From contig JADWQD010000017.1 of the NCBI GenBank assembly GCA_016110215.1, positions 620,001-684,000 of the forward strand: DNA of 64,000 nt. Direction: 5' to 3'. A program made the position numbers and the translations under genes. Shown piece by piece: positions 44,791 through 55,192 of this stretch. Source of the DNA: Capronia americana (lineage: Eukaryota; Ascomycota; Eurotiomycetes; Chaetothyriales; Herpotrichiellaceae). The notes under the pieces are model-generated. The model did no database searches. It saw nothing but the letters and a program-made list of their open reading frames with translations, and was not told the origin of the DNA. How positions within the stretch are numbered: position 1 is the first letter of the stretch; every line of letters starts with the position of its first letter.

Positions 44791-45378
44791 GTCTGGGTCC
44801 GCGGTTTGTATAAGCCACACACGATGGATTATGTTTTTCTCCTTGAATCAACTGAACGTGCAAGATGTATGTCGTTCTATCGAGGTTGCTTTGGATAGTT
44901 GCCTAACAGCTAACCCCGCAAAAAGCGTCACCCTGCCTGCAACCCTGATATGCCGGGCCCGATCCGGTAGGACCGGCGGTTAGGTGACGGAGACCCCTGG
45001 GGGCTGAAAGACACATCCTTGTCATGACAGGGATAAGTTTTATGCTGAGGTTGTTGATTTTGGCCCGGATTTCTTCAGCTGGATCTCCAATACCAGGTCG
45101 AATCATATCACCAGGCATCCGGAACAGTGTGCGAGGCGCCAGCGCCAGGAAAGCTTAGCCAGACTCAATATCCTGTTCCTCATGAGACAACAATTTTTGC
45201 CTCGCAAAAAAGTAGAAGTACCCCGAGACGTCTCCGCGACCGAGGTTCTTATTTCCTCGAGCCTGGTCTGTGTTCAATCAGGTTTAAACTACACAAACGC
45301 CTATGTGAGAGGCAGGTAGCGGCATTGGGTACTCAAAAGACACAAGTCCGCAGTCTGGCACGCTTCCGTGCTTCGAGC
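44791..45378. other. Intergenic
   Basis: Promoter of the secreted-protein gene (minus strand) and 3' flank of the PHD gene. Nothing recognised. Confidence 0.5.
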
Positions 45379-47130
45379 TTAATGCGCTGGCAGAACGATA
45401 TTGCCCGATCCACTGAATAAAGGGCCTGGCTTCGATCTCTGCCAATGGCTGAACGTTTTGCTCCCTGTGCCCTCCAGCAGCATATGTAAATCCTCGCTTT
45501 CCGGCGGTAGCTGCAATCCGTGGCCAGGCTTCGGGTACAGCGCTGCATGCTCATCAAAATATCCGTCATAACCTTCATCCACCTCAGCATTTGCTCCAGC
45601 ATCCTTGTCCCCAAAGGAGGGCACTTTTGACACTGGCGTGACATACGTGGAGGTAAATTGAGCCTGAGGCATGACCAACGGAGGAGGCGGCGGCACGAGT
45701 GTCTGAAAGATGGGCAGATCAGGTGCGAGATCGGCAGCGTGCAGCAGACGTAAAACCAGATCTTCCTTGGTCAGAGTTTTGAGGTATGCTAGCTTCTGCT
45801 CAGGTTTCAAAAAGCGTCCTCCTAATAGCGGTCCGGCATATGCGGGCGCTTGCGGAATGACAGGAGGTGCCACAACCGCCGGGGGAGTGCTAATCTTGCC
45901 GTTTGACTTCTTATCCTTCCTCTTGCCATGCAGTATCCGATCGCAATCGGAACAGTACCATTCGGCTTTCGAGTCTGCAACCGTCTGTTTTGAGATTTGA
46001 GGCTCGTGACATCGCTGGTGCCAGCATTTGTTGCATGCATCGCAGAACACAATAACATTCCCAGGAGGACCATATCCGCGCAGACAATGTTCGCACAGCG
46101 CAAACTGCTCGCGCCCACGGTACACTCTTCGTTTGATTTTCGGGTGGGTCTTAATGGGGGGAGTCGAAGTAGGGGTGGCATTTCCGGTTGGAGTATTGCG
46201 AGAGGGTTTGCCAGAGGGGCTTGCGCTAGTAACAATAGTTTTGTTAATGGAAGTCGGTTTCTGCGTCTGCCTCCCTGATCGAGTGTGTGCGGTAGGATTA
46301 TACTCCTCTGAGCTCTCGTCCGAATCCGGGGTAACAGATTCTATCGTCGAAGCTCGGCGCATTGATGAATCAGGACCAAGACCATTTCGCTCTTTGGTCG
46401 CAGGGCTGACACCGTGAGAAGATGTATCCGTGCTGTGGACGGACGTTACCTGTGGCGATGGCTGATCCCCGATCTGCGATTTTCTTGGTCCACGTTTAAC
46501 GCCGGGCCTGCCACGACCAAGCCCTTTCCCCGACACGACTGATCCATCAGAAAGAATATATTGTTTGTTTCTGCGGGACCCATTCCTCTTAACCGCTGCC
46601 ATTGTCGCATTCCCCACAGCGCCAGGTGCGTCAACCTGACTCGTGATAATGATCGTAGCAGCATCGGCATGCTCTGCGTTGCCCATAGAACGAGGGGGGT
46701 GATCCAACTGAGACAAAGGTGTCGAATATCGGAAGTCGGGGTCGCTATCGGTTTGTGCATCTTCTGGCCCAGATATGGCACCTTTGGGGAAATCGGACAT
46801 GCCACCTCTCATGTTGAGTATACTATCCTTGATAGGTGGAGGTGGCGTATGACCTTGAGGCAAGATATCCGGGAATGATCCGCGACGAGGTCCCGGAGCC
46901 GGGTGAGGGGACGGCTTCAATGGTGTTTGAGAAGAGAGATTGATAGGTCGAGTGGAGGAGGATAATCCTGAACGATCATTTGTGCCGTCGTATGTAGCCT
47001 GAAAGCTTATGGGAACTACAGCAGGATGTATCATGAAGGCACCGTGGGGGTGTTGACGGAACTCATCAACATCGCCCCCATGGCGATTGGTCTCGCTCGA
47101 GCCGTTCGGATCAATCGGTGGGGCCGACAT
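45379..47130 (-). CDS. PHD-finger chromatin protein
   Basis: 583 residues in one exon, start at the ATG at 47130 (MSAPPIDPNGSSE). Nuclear chromatin reader by inference. Residues 1-330 are disordered and Ser/Thr/Pro-rich with an AT-hook-like GKGLGRGRPGVKRGPRK stretch and a TRSGRQTQ segment. A single PHD finger follows at about residues 350-405, with the C4-H-C3 ligands visible: CEHCLRGY, VFCDACNKCWHQRCH and WYCSDC. Downstream is a conserved-looking helical segment (KLAYLKTLTKEDLVLRLLHA) that probably mediates partner binding, then a proline run and a low-complexity tail. The finger has CDACNKCWHQRC, without the acidic pocket that would settle H3K4 methyl binding. It shares a 594-bp divergent promoter with the copper ATPase. 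Confidence 0.88.
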   Translation of the reverse strand: MSAPPIDPNGSSETNRHGGDVDEFRQHPHGAFMIHPAVVPISFQATYDGTNDRSGLSSSTRPINLSSQTPLKPSPHPAPGPRRGSFPDILPQGHTPPPPIKDSILNMRGGMSDFPKGAISGPEDAQTDSDPDFRYSTPLSQLDHPPRSMGNAEHADAATIIITSQVDAPGAVGNATMAAVKRNGSRRNKQYILSDGSVVSGKGLGRGRPGVKRGPRKSQIGDQPSPQVTSVHSTDTSSHGVSPATKERNGLGPDSSMRRASTIESVTPDSDESSEEYNPTAHTRSGRQTQKPTSINKTIVTSASPSGKPSRNTPTGNATPTSTPPIKTHPKIKRRVYRGREQFALCEHCLRGYGPPGNVIVFCDACNKCWHQRCHEPQISKQTVADSKAEWYCSDCDRILHGKRKDKKSNGKISTPPAVVAPPVIPQAPAYAGPLLGGRFLKPEQKLAYLKTLTKEDLVLRLLHAADLAPDLPIFQTLVPPPPPLVMPQAQFTSTYVTPVSKVPSFGDKDAGANAEVDEGYDGYFDEHAALYPKPGHGLQLPPESEDLHMLLEGTGSKTFSHWQRSKPGPLFSGSGNIVLPAH

Positions 47131-47724
47131 TCGAGCTGTTCGGGGGTCTTGACAGTGTGGTTTCGTGTTCTGATTGGGATGACAAAAGCCGGAGGATGTT
47201 AGATGTATCACTGCCTCATCTTGGTAATTTTCCCTGTACGAGCGAGGGACCGAATCAAAGAGCGTGTTTTGACCCGATTGAGCAAGATTCGCGTCGAACG
47301 AAAAGCTGCCTGAGTGCTGCGTGTCGTGCGCTCGATCTCTTGAGAAAGGATCTTACTCGCACAGTCGAAGATGAAACACGTGAGGCGGGGAGGCGCTGCA
47401 CGTGACCTGGGCCGACCTTATCTGGATCGGCATCTTGCCATTTTAGCGAATTTCTCTGGTCGTCATCACGCACAAATGGCGCGTCTGTCGATGGACCATC
47501 CCAACTTCGAGGTCATTGTGCTCGATCGATTTACGCACAAAATCCTCAGCATGTTTCGAGGATAAAGGCTGGAGCGTGTACTACAGGTTTGCTATTGTGC
47601 CACATCTTCGTGTCTCAGTTTGTTTTAATCACCACGTTCCCACCTCTCTGTCGCCGTTGTACCACCAAGCGGCCGCCCATTACACTCCTGCCTTGGGTGA
47701 TCAAGCTTCTAGTCCCCTGACAAC
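47131..47724. promoter_or_regulatory. Divergent promoter, PHD gene and copper ATPase
   Basis: 594 bp between divergent starts. No metal-response motif could be confirmed by eye; the 120 bp before the ATPase ATG are pyrimidine-rich. Confidence 0.4.
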
Positions 47725-50700
47725 ATGGCCTACACTTCTACGTTCTTAGTGTCAAACATTCACTGCCCATCATGTGTTTCCTATGTCCAGGATATACTAC
47801 GTGGAGTCGCCGGCATCCAATCCGTCCATGTTTCTTTGATCGATCACCTTATCCGCGTCAAACACGTCGATGACTCGACCCGAGAGATCATTATCAGCGA
47901 GCTAATCAAGGCAGCTTTCGAGGTCGAACATGCCACGACGGTCGATCCGAATGGCGTCCAGAGCCACGACTTTGACGTTTCACAAAGCCCGATATCCTCC
48001 CGAGCTTCTCGATCCACATGGCTTATGTCTCGCGCCCAGCGCAAACACATCGAGAACTGCAATGCCTGTCAGCGTGAGAAGGGTCGAACATCAAGAGCGA
48101 AAGTTAGCTGGACGTCTCTGACGCGGATGCGTCGGTCAAGCCCGAGCAGGAAAACGCCTACCGACAAGACCTCTGCTGTCTCGGACGATACGTTGATCGA
48201 CGAGAAGCCTACAATAATCGATGTCGACGGTTCAAGCGACGAAAACGTTGGCTCACGATACGTGGCCACCGTCTCAATTAGTGGCATGACCTGCGCATCT
48301 TGCACAAGCACGATCACCAAATCTTTGGACAGTTTGAGCTTTGTGGAAACTGCGCATGTCAATCTTATGACGAATAATGCACGAGTAGTCTATACTGCGC
48401 CGAAGAGTAATTCAGACAAGATCGTTGCAGAAATTGAAGAGTTGGGCTATGAGGCTGCGATCGACGAGGTCCAGCCACTGGGAGAAGAGAAGACGCAGTC
48501 ACAAGCTGAGGATGAAGATTACAAAGTCACTCTCAGTATCGAAGGAATGACTTGTGGAAGTTGCGTCGGTACCATCACCCGAGGTTTGCGGGAGCTTCCT
48601 TTTGTCAAGGACGTCAACGTCGACCTTGTGGGCAATCGAGGCCTCGTATCCTTCTCTGACAAGAAAAATCTGGATCTTCTACTCGAGAAAATTGACGATC
48701 TCGGCTACGACGCTACGGTGGTCAAACTCGAAGACACCACCAAGAAAGCCGCAGCCCAGAAGCAGGAGAGAACGGTCCAACTGAAGGTTGATGGCATGTA
48801 CTGCGATCACTGTCCTAGCAATATCAGAAACGCCATCAAGTCTGCTCTACCCGCCGACGAGGACCGAGTCTATAGCATAACTCAGCTTCCCTCGCTGGAC
48901 GACCCAATCATCACCATCACCTATCGCCCTTCGACTCAACTCACTGTGCGGAGCTTCGTTGCTGCCATCGACACCTCACATGAAGCCTTGACAGCCACTG
49001 TTTATCATCCGCCGACGCTCGAAGAGCGGTCTCGTCGACTACAGCGGAAAGAGATGAGACACATTCTTTGGAGACTGCTCTTCACTGGCATAGTCGCTAT
49101 CCCTACTCTCATCATCGGGGTCGTCTACATGAGTCTCGTGCCCAAGTCAAATCCAACCAGGCAATGGTGGGAACAGCCAATCCTTGCTGGCCAAGCCATG
49201 CGAATGGAATGGGCATTATTTTTCATGACAACTCCCGTGATGTTCTTCGGCACAGACTTGTTTCACACCAGGGCGTACAAAGAGATCAAGGCCATGTGGA
49301 GACCCAACAGCAAGATTCCCATCATACGTCGATTCTACCGCTTTGGCAGCATGAATTTGTTGATCAGTGCTGGTGCTGCCGTGGCATACTTCTCCTCCTT
49401 GGCCGTCTTGATCATGGATGCGACAGATAACTCACACCACATGGGTCAGAGTCGCTCTTCCGACACTTACTTCGACACGGTAACGTTTCTTACCTTCTTC
49501 ATCCTCATCGGTCGTTTTCTGGAAGCCTACAGCAAGACCAAAACTGGTGATGCAGTAGCAATGCTCAGTAAATTGCGGCCCTCGGAAGCAGTTCTTGTGG
49601 AAGACAAAACCATTCGGACAATTCCTGTCGATCAATTGGAGGCTGGCGACCAGGTCCAGATCGCCCATGGGGCTTCGCCACCGACCGATGGTACCATCGA
49701 ACAGCAGGGCATATTCCTCTTTGATGAAAGCTCCCTTACCGGCGAGTCCAAGCCTGTTAAGAAGACCTTCGGCGATGAAGTATACACAGGATCCGTCAAT
49801 GTCTCCGACCCCGTTCGAATCAGGGTAACTGACGTTGGAGGTACTTCAATGCTAGATCGGATTGTTAATGTTGTCCGTGAAGGTCAAGCGAAGAGGGCTC
49901 CAATCGAACGCATCGCCGATATCCTCACCGGCTACTTCGTACCAGTGATAACGCTCATTGCAATTGTTACCTGGGTTATTTGGTTGGCCTTGGGCTTGTC
50001 AGGTGCATTACCACGGGCATGGTTGGATGTGAATCGTGGTGGTTGGCCTTTTTGGTCACTCGAGTTTGCCATTGCCGTCTTCGTCGTGGCCTGTCCTTGC
50101 GGGATTGGTCTTGCCGCCCCGACTGCACTCTTTGTCGGTGGAGGTCTGGCTGCAAAATATGGCATTCTTGTCCAAGGTGGCGGTGAAGCATTCCAGGAAG
50201 CATCCAAGTTGAACGCTGTCGTTTTTGACAAGACCGGCACGCTCACTGAAGGTCAGATGCGGGTCACCGACTTCGAACTGATTGAAAGCGGCCAGAGCAG
50301 TATCTCGACCATTGACGGAAATGCCATTTTCGCTATTGCTCGCATCTTGGAAGAATCAAGCACACACCCTATCGCAAAAGCGATTGCATCTTATTGCGCA
50401 GAGAAATCCACAAATGCGGCGGTAGAGCAAGAAGAAATCAAGGAAATCCCCGGCCAAGGTTTGACTGGGAAATTCTTGGTTCGACATGGATCTACCAGTA
50501 CAAGATACGAAGTGGCACTCGGCAATGAAAGGCTTCTCGAGGCTATCGGCCGTTCGGACGAAGGAGAGCCCATACTGGCCCCAGCGAAAGAAGGCACGAA
50601 GGTCACAATACAAGACGACTTCTATCTGAACCCTATCCTGCAAAAACACCAGTCTCTGGGGCATTCGACTGCGATCTTCGCCGTGCGAAAGCCATCAGTT

Positions 50701-51396
50701 GATCTTGCGAAAGGCAAGGCACCGTCTCATTACCGGGCTGTCGGTCTCTTCGCTATCGCCGATCCGATCCGCTCCGAAGCACCCGGCGTCCTTCAATTGC
50801 TACGCAATTCTGGCCTCGACATTCACATGTGTACAGGCGACAACCAGACCACGGCTCTTGCAATCGCTTCACAGCTGGGTATTCCAGCCAGCAACGTCCG
50901 CGCCGGTGTCCTCCCACAGGACAAAGCAGCCTACATCCGCGAAGTACAAGGGGTTTCCTCGACCGGAGTCCCACCACCTGCTGGTCGCAAAATTGTCGGT
51001 TTCGTAGGTGACGGTACAAACGACACCCCTGCGCTTTCCGCCGCAGATGTGTCGATTGCACTTTCATCAGGCTCAGACGTGGCAATCACTACAGCCTCAT
51101 TCATCCTACTCAACTCAGACCTCAACACCATTCTGTCACTCGTCCGTCTGGCCAAGCGCGTCTTCCTCCGCGTCAAGCTGAACTTTGCTTGGGCGGCTGT
51201 TTACAACCTGTGTCTGGTACCCGTCGCAGCTGGCGTGTTCTTCCCTATTGGAGCGAGTGACACCAAGGCTGGATGGAGGCTGAGTCCTGTTTGGGCTAGT
51301 GTGGCTATGGCAGCGAGTAGTGTCAGTGTGGTGATGAGCAGTCTAGCTTTGAGATTGCCTGAACTCGAGCTGAGGAGATGGAGGCGGAGTAAGTAA
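47725..51396 (+). CDS. Copper-transporting P1B-type ATPase with four heavy-metal domains
   Basis: Cu(I) pump of 1223 residues in one exon. Four heavy-metal-associated domains are marked by CxxC motifs: Cys14-x2-Cys17 (HCPSC), Cys190-x2-Cys193 (MTCASC), Cys277-x2-Cys280 (MTCGSC) and Cys360-x2-Cys363 (YCDHC). A separate cysteine pair (NCNAC) lies in the basic linker after the first domain. The membrane core carries the P1B signature Cys790-Pro-Cys792 (ACPCGIG), the actuator motif TGES, the phosphorylated Asp835 in DKTGT, a THP motif in place of the more usual SEHP, and the hinge GDGTNDTPAL. Eight membrane segments fit. The N-terminal domain architecture resembles the fungal CrpA-type detoxifying exporter more than the Golgi CCC2 type, but this assignment is tentative. 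Acts on the plasma membrane or secretory membranes. Confidence 0.94.
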   Translation: MAYTSTFLVSNIHCPSCVSYVQDILRGVAGIQSVHVSLIDHLIRVKHVDDSTREIIISELIKAAFEVEHATTVDPNGVQSHDFDVSQSPISSRASRSTWLMSRAQRKHIENCNACQREKGRTSRAKVSWTSLTRMRRSSPSRKTPTDKTSAVSDDTLIDEKPTIIDVDGSSDENVGSRYVATVSISGMTCASCTSTITKSLDSLSFVETAHVNLMTNNARVVYTAPKSNSDKIVAEIEELGYEAAIDEVQPLGEEKTQSQAEDEDYKVTLSIEGMTCGSCVGTITRGLRELPFVKDVNVDLVGNRGLVSFSDKKNLDLLLEKIDDLGYDATVVKLEDTTKKAAAQKQERTVQLKVDGMYCDHCPSNIRNAIKSALPADEDRVYSITQLPSLDDPIITITYRPSTQLTVRSFVAAIDTSHEALTATVYHPPTLEERSRRLQRKEMRHILWRLLFTGIVAIPTLIIGVVYMSLVPKSNPTRQWWEQPILAGQAMRMEWALFFMTTPVMFFGTDLFHTRAYKEIKAMWRPNSKIPIIRRFYRFGSMNLLISAGAAVAYFSSLAVLIMDATDNSHHMGQSRSSDTYFDTVTFLTFFILIGRFLEAYSKTKTGDAVAMLSKLRPSEAVLVEDKTIRTIPVDQLEAGDQVQIAHGASPPTDGTIEQQGIFLFDESSLTGESKPVKKTFGDEVYTGSVNVSDPVRIRVTDVGGTSMLDRIVNVVREGQAKRAPIERIADILTGYFVPVITLIAIVTWVIWLALGLSGALPRAWLDVNRGGWPFWSLEFAIAVFVVACPCGIGLAAPTALFVGGGLAAKYGILVQGGGEAFQEASKLNAVVFDKTGTLTEGQMRVTDFELIESGQSSISTIDGNAIFAIARILEESSTHPIAKAIASYCAEKSTNAAVEQEEIKEIPGQGLTGKFLVRHGSTSTRYEVALGNERLLEAIGRSDEGEPILAPAKEGTKVTIQDDFYLNPILQKHQSLGHSTAIFAVRKPSVDLAKGKAPSHYRAVGLFAIADPIRSEAPGVLQLLRNSGLDIHMCTGDNQTTALAIASQLGIPASNVRAGVLPQDKAAYIREVQGVSSTGVPPPAGRKIVGFVGDGTNDTPALSAADVSIALSSGSDVAITTASFILLNSDLNTILSLVRLAKRVFLRVKLNFAWAAVYNLCLVPVAAGVFFPIGASDTKAGWRLSPVWASVAMAASSVSVVMSSLALRLPELELRRWRRSK

Positions 51397-51949
51397 CGGG
51401 GCACACTTTAGTCAATGCGGGATGGTTTTCTGAAGCAGCTCCGATCTATCACGGATTAACCGTGCTTTGTGGCGGCATCCTCCGACTTGGATTGCCAGAG
51501 CCTCAATCATGTAGAATACGATCAAGGATTCCCATCAGCAAAGCCGACTTCGCATCTCGCCTCTGAACCGATTCGAGTGTGAGTGTCGGCGGCTTCTGGT
51601 GGTCTTGGCGCCCGCGCGTCACCTCCCTTGCCGGGCGAGCACAGGGCGGCATCATCCTCCTGCCCAAAGGGGTGTCCCACACTGGCAGAATTGCTCTGAA
51701 CCAATTAGCATCAGCCATCGGAACCGCAGCTGGCGCGCTGGTTTTGGTTCCTTTGCCGAGGCAAACGGGCATCTCCAACTTGTATTCGCTACCCGGGCAT
51801 CTCTCCGCAAATCGGTACTGCGAGTATATTGATCAATGATCATCCGTGTCTGAAGCGCTTCAGACTTTGCGTATGTCATTTCCTAGACAATAGACGATAA
51901 ACAACCTAGACGTCGGCCAGCGAGAAGAGTATAGGTGGAGTAGGGTACA
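51397..51949. other. Intergenic, acetoacetyl-CoA synthetase promoter
   Basis: 553 bp between two plus-strand genes. No exon recognised. Confidence 0.5.
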
Positions 51950-54310
51950 ATGCCATTCAATCCGGTCGGACTTCCGCTCGAATACTGCTCTAAAGAATAT
52001 CGAAGAGAACTCATAGAACAGCTAGAAAACGCATCGACGCCGACTATGGCGACGTCGACACCGACTCCCTCACCCGCGTCGCCCGGCAACTCTGTCAGCA
52101 TGTCACAGCCGGAGCTACTATGGACGCCTCCCGACCCAGAATCGACACAGATATCTCAATACCGACACCGTGTCAATCACAAATTCTCCCAATCGCTCAA
52201 AGACTCTCACGAGCTCCATTCCTGGACGGTACGAAATCCACATGAGTTCTGGATCGACCTGTATGACTACTGCGGCATCATTCCCCCGTTGCCGAAGCAT
52301 ACGAAGCTAGCGTATAATCCGAAGCTCAGGCTGAGCGATATCCCGACCTTCTTCCCCGGGTTACGGCTCAACTACGCGGAAAATGTCCTAGTACCAAACA
52401 CGCAGCGGGATCCCCATGCAATCGCCTTGGTCGGTGTACGCGAGAACGGACTTTCCAACCCCGAGAACATCACCTGGGCCGAATTGACCGAGCTCGTCCG
52501 ACTCACTCGCTCGGCAATGGTTCGCCAGGGCTTCCAGCAGGGCGACGTTATTGCTGCGTTAATGGCAAATTCAATCTGGATTATCGTCCTGTTTCTAGCA
52601 TCCGCCTCCATCGGCGCCATCTTCACCTCGGTGGCCCCTGACCTGGGCGTTTCCGGATGTGTCAGTCGTTTCTCTCAGGTTGAGCCGAAATGGCTGTTCG
52701 CAGACACGGACCTGGCCGTGCGCGGGACCAGACCATCCATGATGGGCAAGGTGCTGCAGATACTCAGGTCGATGCCAGAGACCAAGTCCAAGCCAAGGGT
52801 CGTCTTCGTGCCGACATGCCACAAGCCCCATCTCAAAGCGAACCTCCAATACATCCGTCCTGTCAACGACGCCGTTTCCCTGTACACATTCCTCGAAGCA
52901 TCCCGCCCTAGCGACAAACTCACATACACGCGCCTCCCGACAGACCAACCCCTCGTAATAGTCTACAGCTCCGGCACGACCGGCGAGCCAAAATGCATCG
53001 TCTCCCCGCACATCAGCATCCTGAACTACAAGAAGATCTCCCTGCTGCACAACGGCCTGACCCCTCAATCGACGGTCTTCCAGTACTCATCTACATCCTG
53101 GATCCTCTGGAACGTAATGAATGGGCACCTCAGTGTCGGCGCCAAGGTCATCTGCTACGACGGCGGTGCACTATACCCCGACCCCAGCACCATGCTCCGC
53201 ATCGTCGAAAGATTCAAGGCGACCTACTGGGGCACATCGCCGCGCTACCTCCTCGAGCTCGAGCAATCCGGGATATTGGACCCGGCATCGCCAACCTATC
53301 AAAAGCTCGACCTCTCGTCCCTCACACTCGTAACTTGCACCGGCGCAACCCTCACAACCGAGCAGTTCACCTGGTTCTACCATCCCGTCCGCGGCGTCTC
53401 GCCCACCCGCAGAATCCATCTCTCCAGCGTCGCGGGCGGCACGGACATCGCGTCCTCGTGGATCGCCACCAACCCCGCAGGCCCGGTCTACGCGAACGAG
53501 ATGCAACTCTGGGCACTAGGTCACGACTGCGACATCCTCGACAGCGAGACTGGCGAGAGCATAGCCCACACAGGCATGCCCGGCGAGCTGGTATGCAGGA
53601 AGCCCTTCCCCAGCATGCCATGTCGGTTTTGGGGCGACATAGGCAACAAGAAATACATGGAAGCGTATTTCGAGAAGTTCCCCATCTCGCGCGGCACCAA
53701 CGCCGAGAAGGGCAAGACTGTGTCCAAGAAGTGGTGGTGGGTTCCAGGTAAGGCGGACCACAAGGCGGCCGGGGACGACTATCTGGACGTTTGGGCCCAA
53801 CACGACTTCATCACGCGCAACCCCCGAACAGGAGGACTGCAGATTCTAGGTCGCAGCGATGGCGTCCTCAACCCGAGCGGGATCCGGTTCGGGAGCTCCG
53901 AAATCTACAATATCGTCGAGGGGCCGCTGTTCAACACCTTGATCTCCGATACGCTGTGCGTGGGCCGGCGGAGGGCGCACGACAAGGATGAGGTCGTGTT
54001 TTTGTTCGTCATTATGGCGCCTGGGCATGAAAATGACTTCACCACCGCATTGGTGGACCGAATCAAGACGGCGATCCGCGAGGGACTGAGTCCCAGGCAT
54101 GTTCCGAAGTTTGTGTTCCAAGTCAGCGATATTCCGTATACGGTCAATGGAAAGAAGGTCGAGATCGCCGTGAAGAAAGTCATCAGCGGGGCGGAGGTGA
54201 AGGTGAGCTCGACGGTGCGGAATCCAGCAAGTCTCAAAGAGTATGAGCGGTTTAGAGACGTTGAGAGGGAGGCTGTGGGGCCGAGGAGAGTAAGGGAGGC
54301 GAAGTTATGA
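51950..54310 (+). CDS. Acetoacetyl-CoA synthetase (acetoacetate-CoA ligase)
   Basis: Activates acetoacetate to acetoacetyl-CoA with ATP; 786 residues, one exon. ANL-superfamily adenylate-forming enzyme. Landmarks: LNYAENVL near the N-terminus, the P-loop-like VYSSGTTGEPK (about residue 335), SSTSWILWN, the acyl-pocket segment GGTDIASSW, VWAQHDFI (the A8-hinge Asp region), RSDGVLNPSGIRFGSSEIY and the catalytic lysine segment YTVNGKKVE near the C-terminus. The segment order and the PGELVCRKPFPSMP stretch are those of acetoacetyl-CoA synthetase, not acetyl-CoA synthetase. The first about 50 residues (TPTPSPASPGN) are a low-complexity extension; an alternative start at MSQPELLWTPPDPES (residue 51) would give the usual length. 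In fungi the enzyme feeds leucine/lysine ketone-body catabolism and sterol precursors. Confidence 0.93.
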   Translation: MPFNPVGLPLEYCSKEYRRELIEQLENASTPTMATSTPTPSPASPGNSVSMSQPELLWTPPDPESTQISQYRHRVNHKFSQSLKDSHELHSWTVRNPHEFWIDLYDYCGIIPPLPKHTKLAYNPKLRLSDIPTFFPGLRLNYAENVLVPNTQRDPHAIALVGVRENGLSNPENITWAELTELVRLTRSAMVRQGFQQGDVIAALMANSIWIIVLFLASASIGAIFTSVAPDLGVSGCVSRFSQVEPKWLFADTDLAVRGTRPSMMGKVLQILRSMPETKSKPRVVFVPTCHKPHLKANLQYIRPVNDAVSLYTFLEASRPSDKLTYTRLPTDQPLVIVYSSGTTGEPKCIVSPHISILNYKKISLLHNGLTPQSTVFQYSSTSWILWNVMNGHLSVGAKVICYDGGALYPDPSTMLRIVERFKATYWGTSPRYLLELEQSGILDPASPTYQKLDLSSLTLVTCTGATLTTEQFTWFYHPVRGVSPTRRIHLSSVAGGTDIASSWIATNPAGPVYANEMQLWALGHDCDILDSETGESIAHTGMPGELVCRKPFPSMPCRFWGDIGNKKYMEAYFEKFPISRGTNAEKGKTVSKKWWWVPGKADHKAAGDDYLDVWAQHDFITRNPRTGGLQILGRSDGVLNPSGIRFGSSEIYNIVEGPLFNTLISDTLCVGRRRAHDKDEVVFLFVIMAPGHENDFTTALVDRIKTAIREGLSPRHVPKFVFQVSDIPYTVNGKKVEIAVKKVISGAEVKVSSTVRNPASLKEYERFRDVEREAVGPRRVREAKL

Positions 54311-55192
54311 TTTGGCAATACAATGAGGAGGCGTGCGAAATGGCTGGGCTCAGATATAGAGATCTAACGAGGAGAAATTAGAAGAGCAATATGGTCTTGG
54401 CCTAAGAATGTGGATCAGAGCGTTCGCAAAACAACCACGTCTTCTTCCTCTTGAAGACAGGGCGTGGTCGGTCCAGGAGCCTGTGGTATCGCGTGCAGAC
54501 ATCGAGGCCCAGCTTAAGTACACACTCGGGTGCGGAGTCACATTCCTTACGCTGACATGCCAGTCTAGGCTAGATTGAAGAACAGAATGGGTGTATTGTC
54601 GTTGTGAGCTCCGCCATAACAATGCCAAGGGTCTTTGTGGACTGCTCCTGATTCTTCAGCCTCGTCCGTCAGCCTTGACCGACCCGCTCCCAAGACCTCA
54701 GGCCGTTCCCTCAATCAACCAGGGGTCGGAGAAAGAGAGACAGAGAGAGGTGCGAGCATGTAGTAAGTAACAGGCAAGTCGAGCGGGGAGGCGCGTCGGG
54801 TATGTCGTTGTTGGCGTCTGTTTGTTCCGAAGGCAAGTGGTGTCTGGTGACACGCTTACGAATCTGTCCTTCACTTTGCATGACGAGGCCGATAGATTGG
54901 CGTGTCATAGATTGGAAGGGAGTGACAGTGCATCTGCCTGCGCTGTTGGACGTGAATGATCGCGCACCATCGTGACGGCCATATTTTCCTGACGACCACG
55001 ACCACGACCTCCATCTATGAATTCAAACTACGGGCGATACATCAACGACACAACGCGACTCCACAGGACACGTGCATGAACAACAACGACGGCAGCATCG
55101 ACTCTCTTTCTCTCTTAGCCACGACTGCGCTCAGCAGCGTGCCTCCTGCCAGCCTGCGTACCGCGATTCTAAACCCACTGTTCCCACTCACA
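54311..55192. other. Intergenic
   Basis: 880 bp before the first zincin-like gene. An in-frame ATG at 54956 exists but the extra 79 residues lack any signal-peptide character, so the start at 55193 is preferred. An AG-rich stretch (gagaaagagagacagagagag) lies at 54728-54750. Confidence 0.5.

Noticed and set aside
52993..53751. 252-codon plus-strand open frame
   Set aside because: Fully inside the acetoacetyl-CoA synthetase gene in another frame; Arg/Pro/His-rich composition typical of a GC-rich shadow.
54956..55192. N-terminal extension of zincin copy A from the ATG at 54956
   Set aside because: The 79 extra residues lack a signal peptide and would bury the strong one that starts at 55193/55214.
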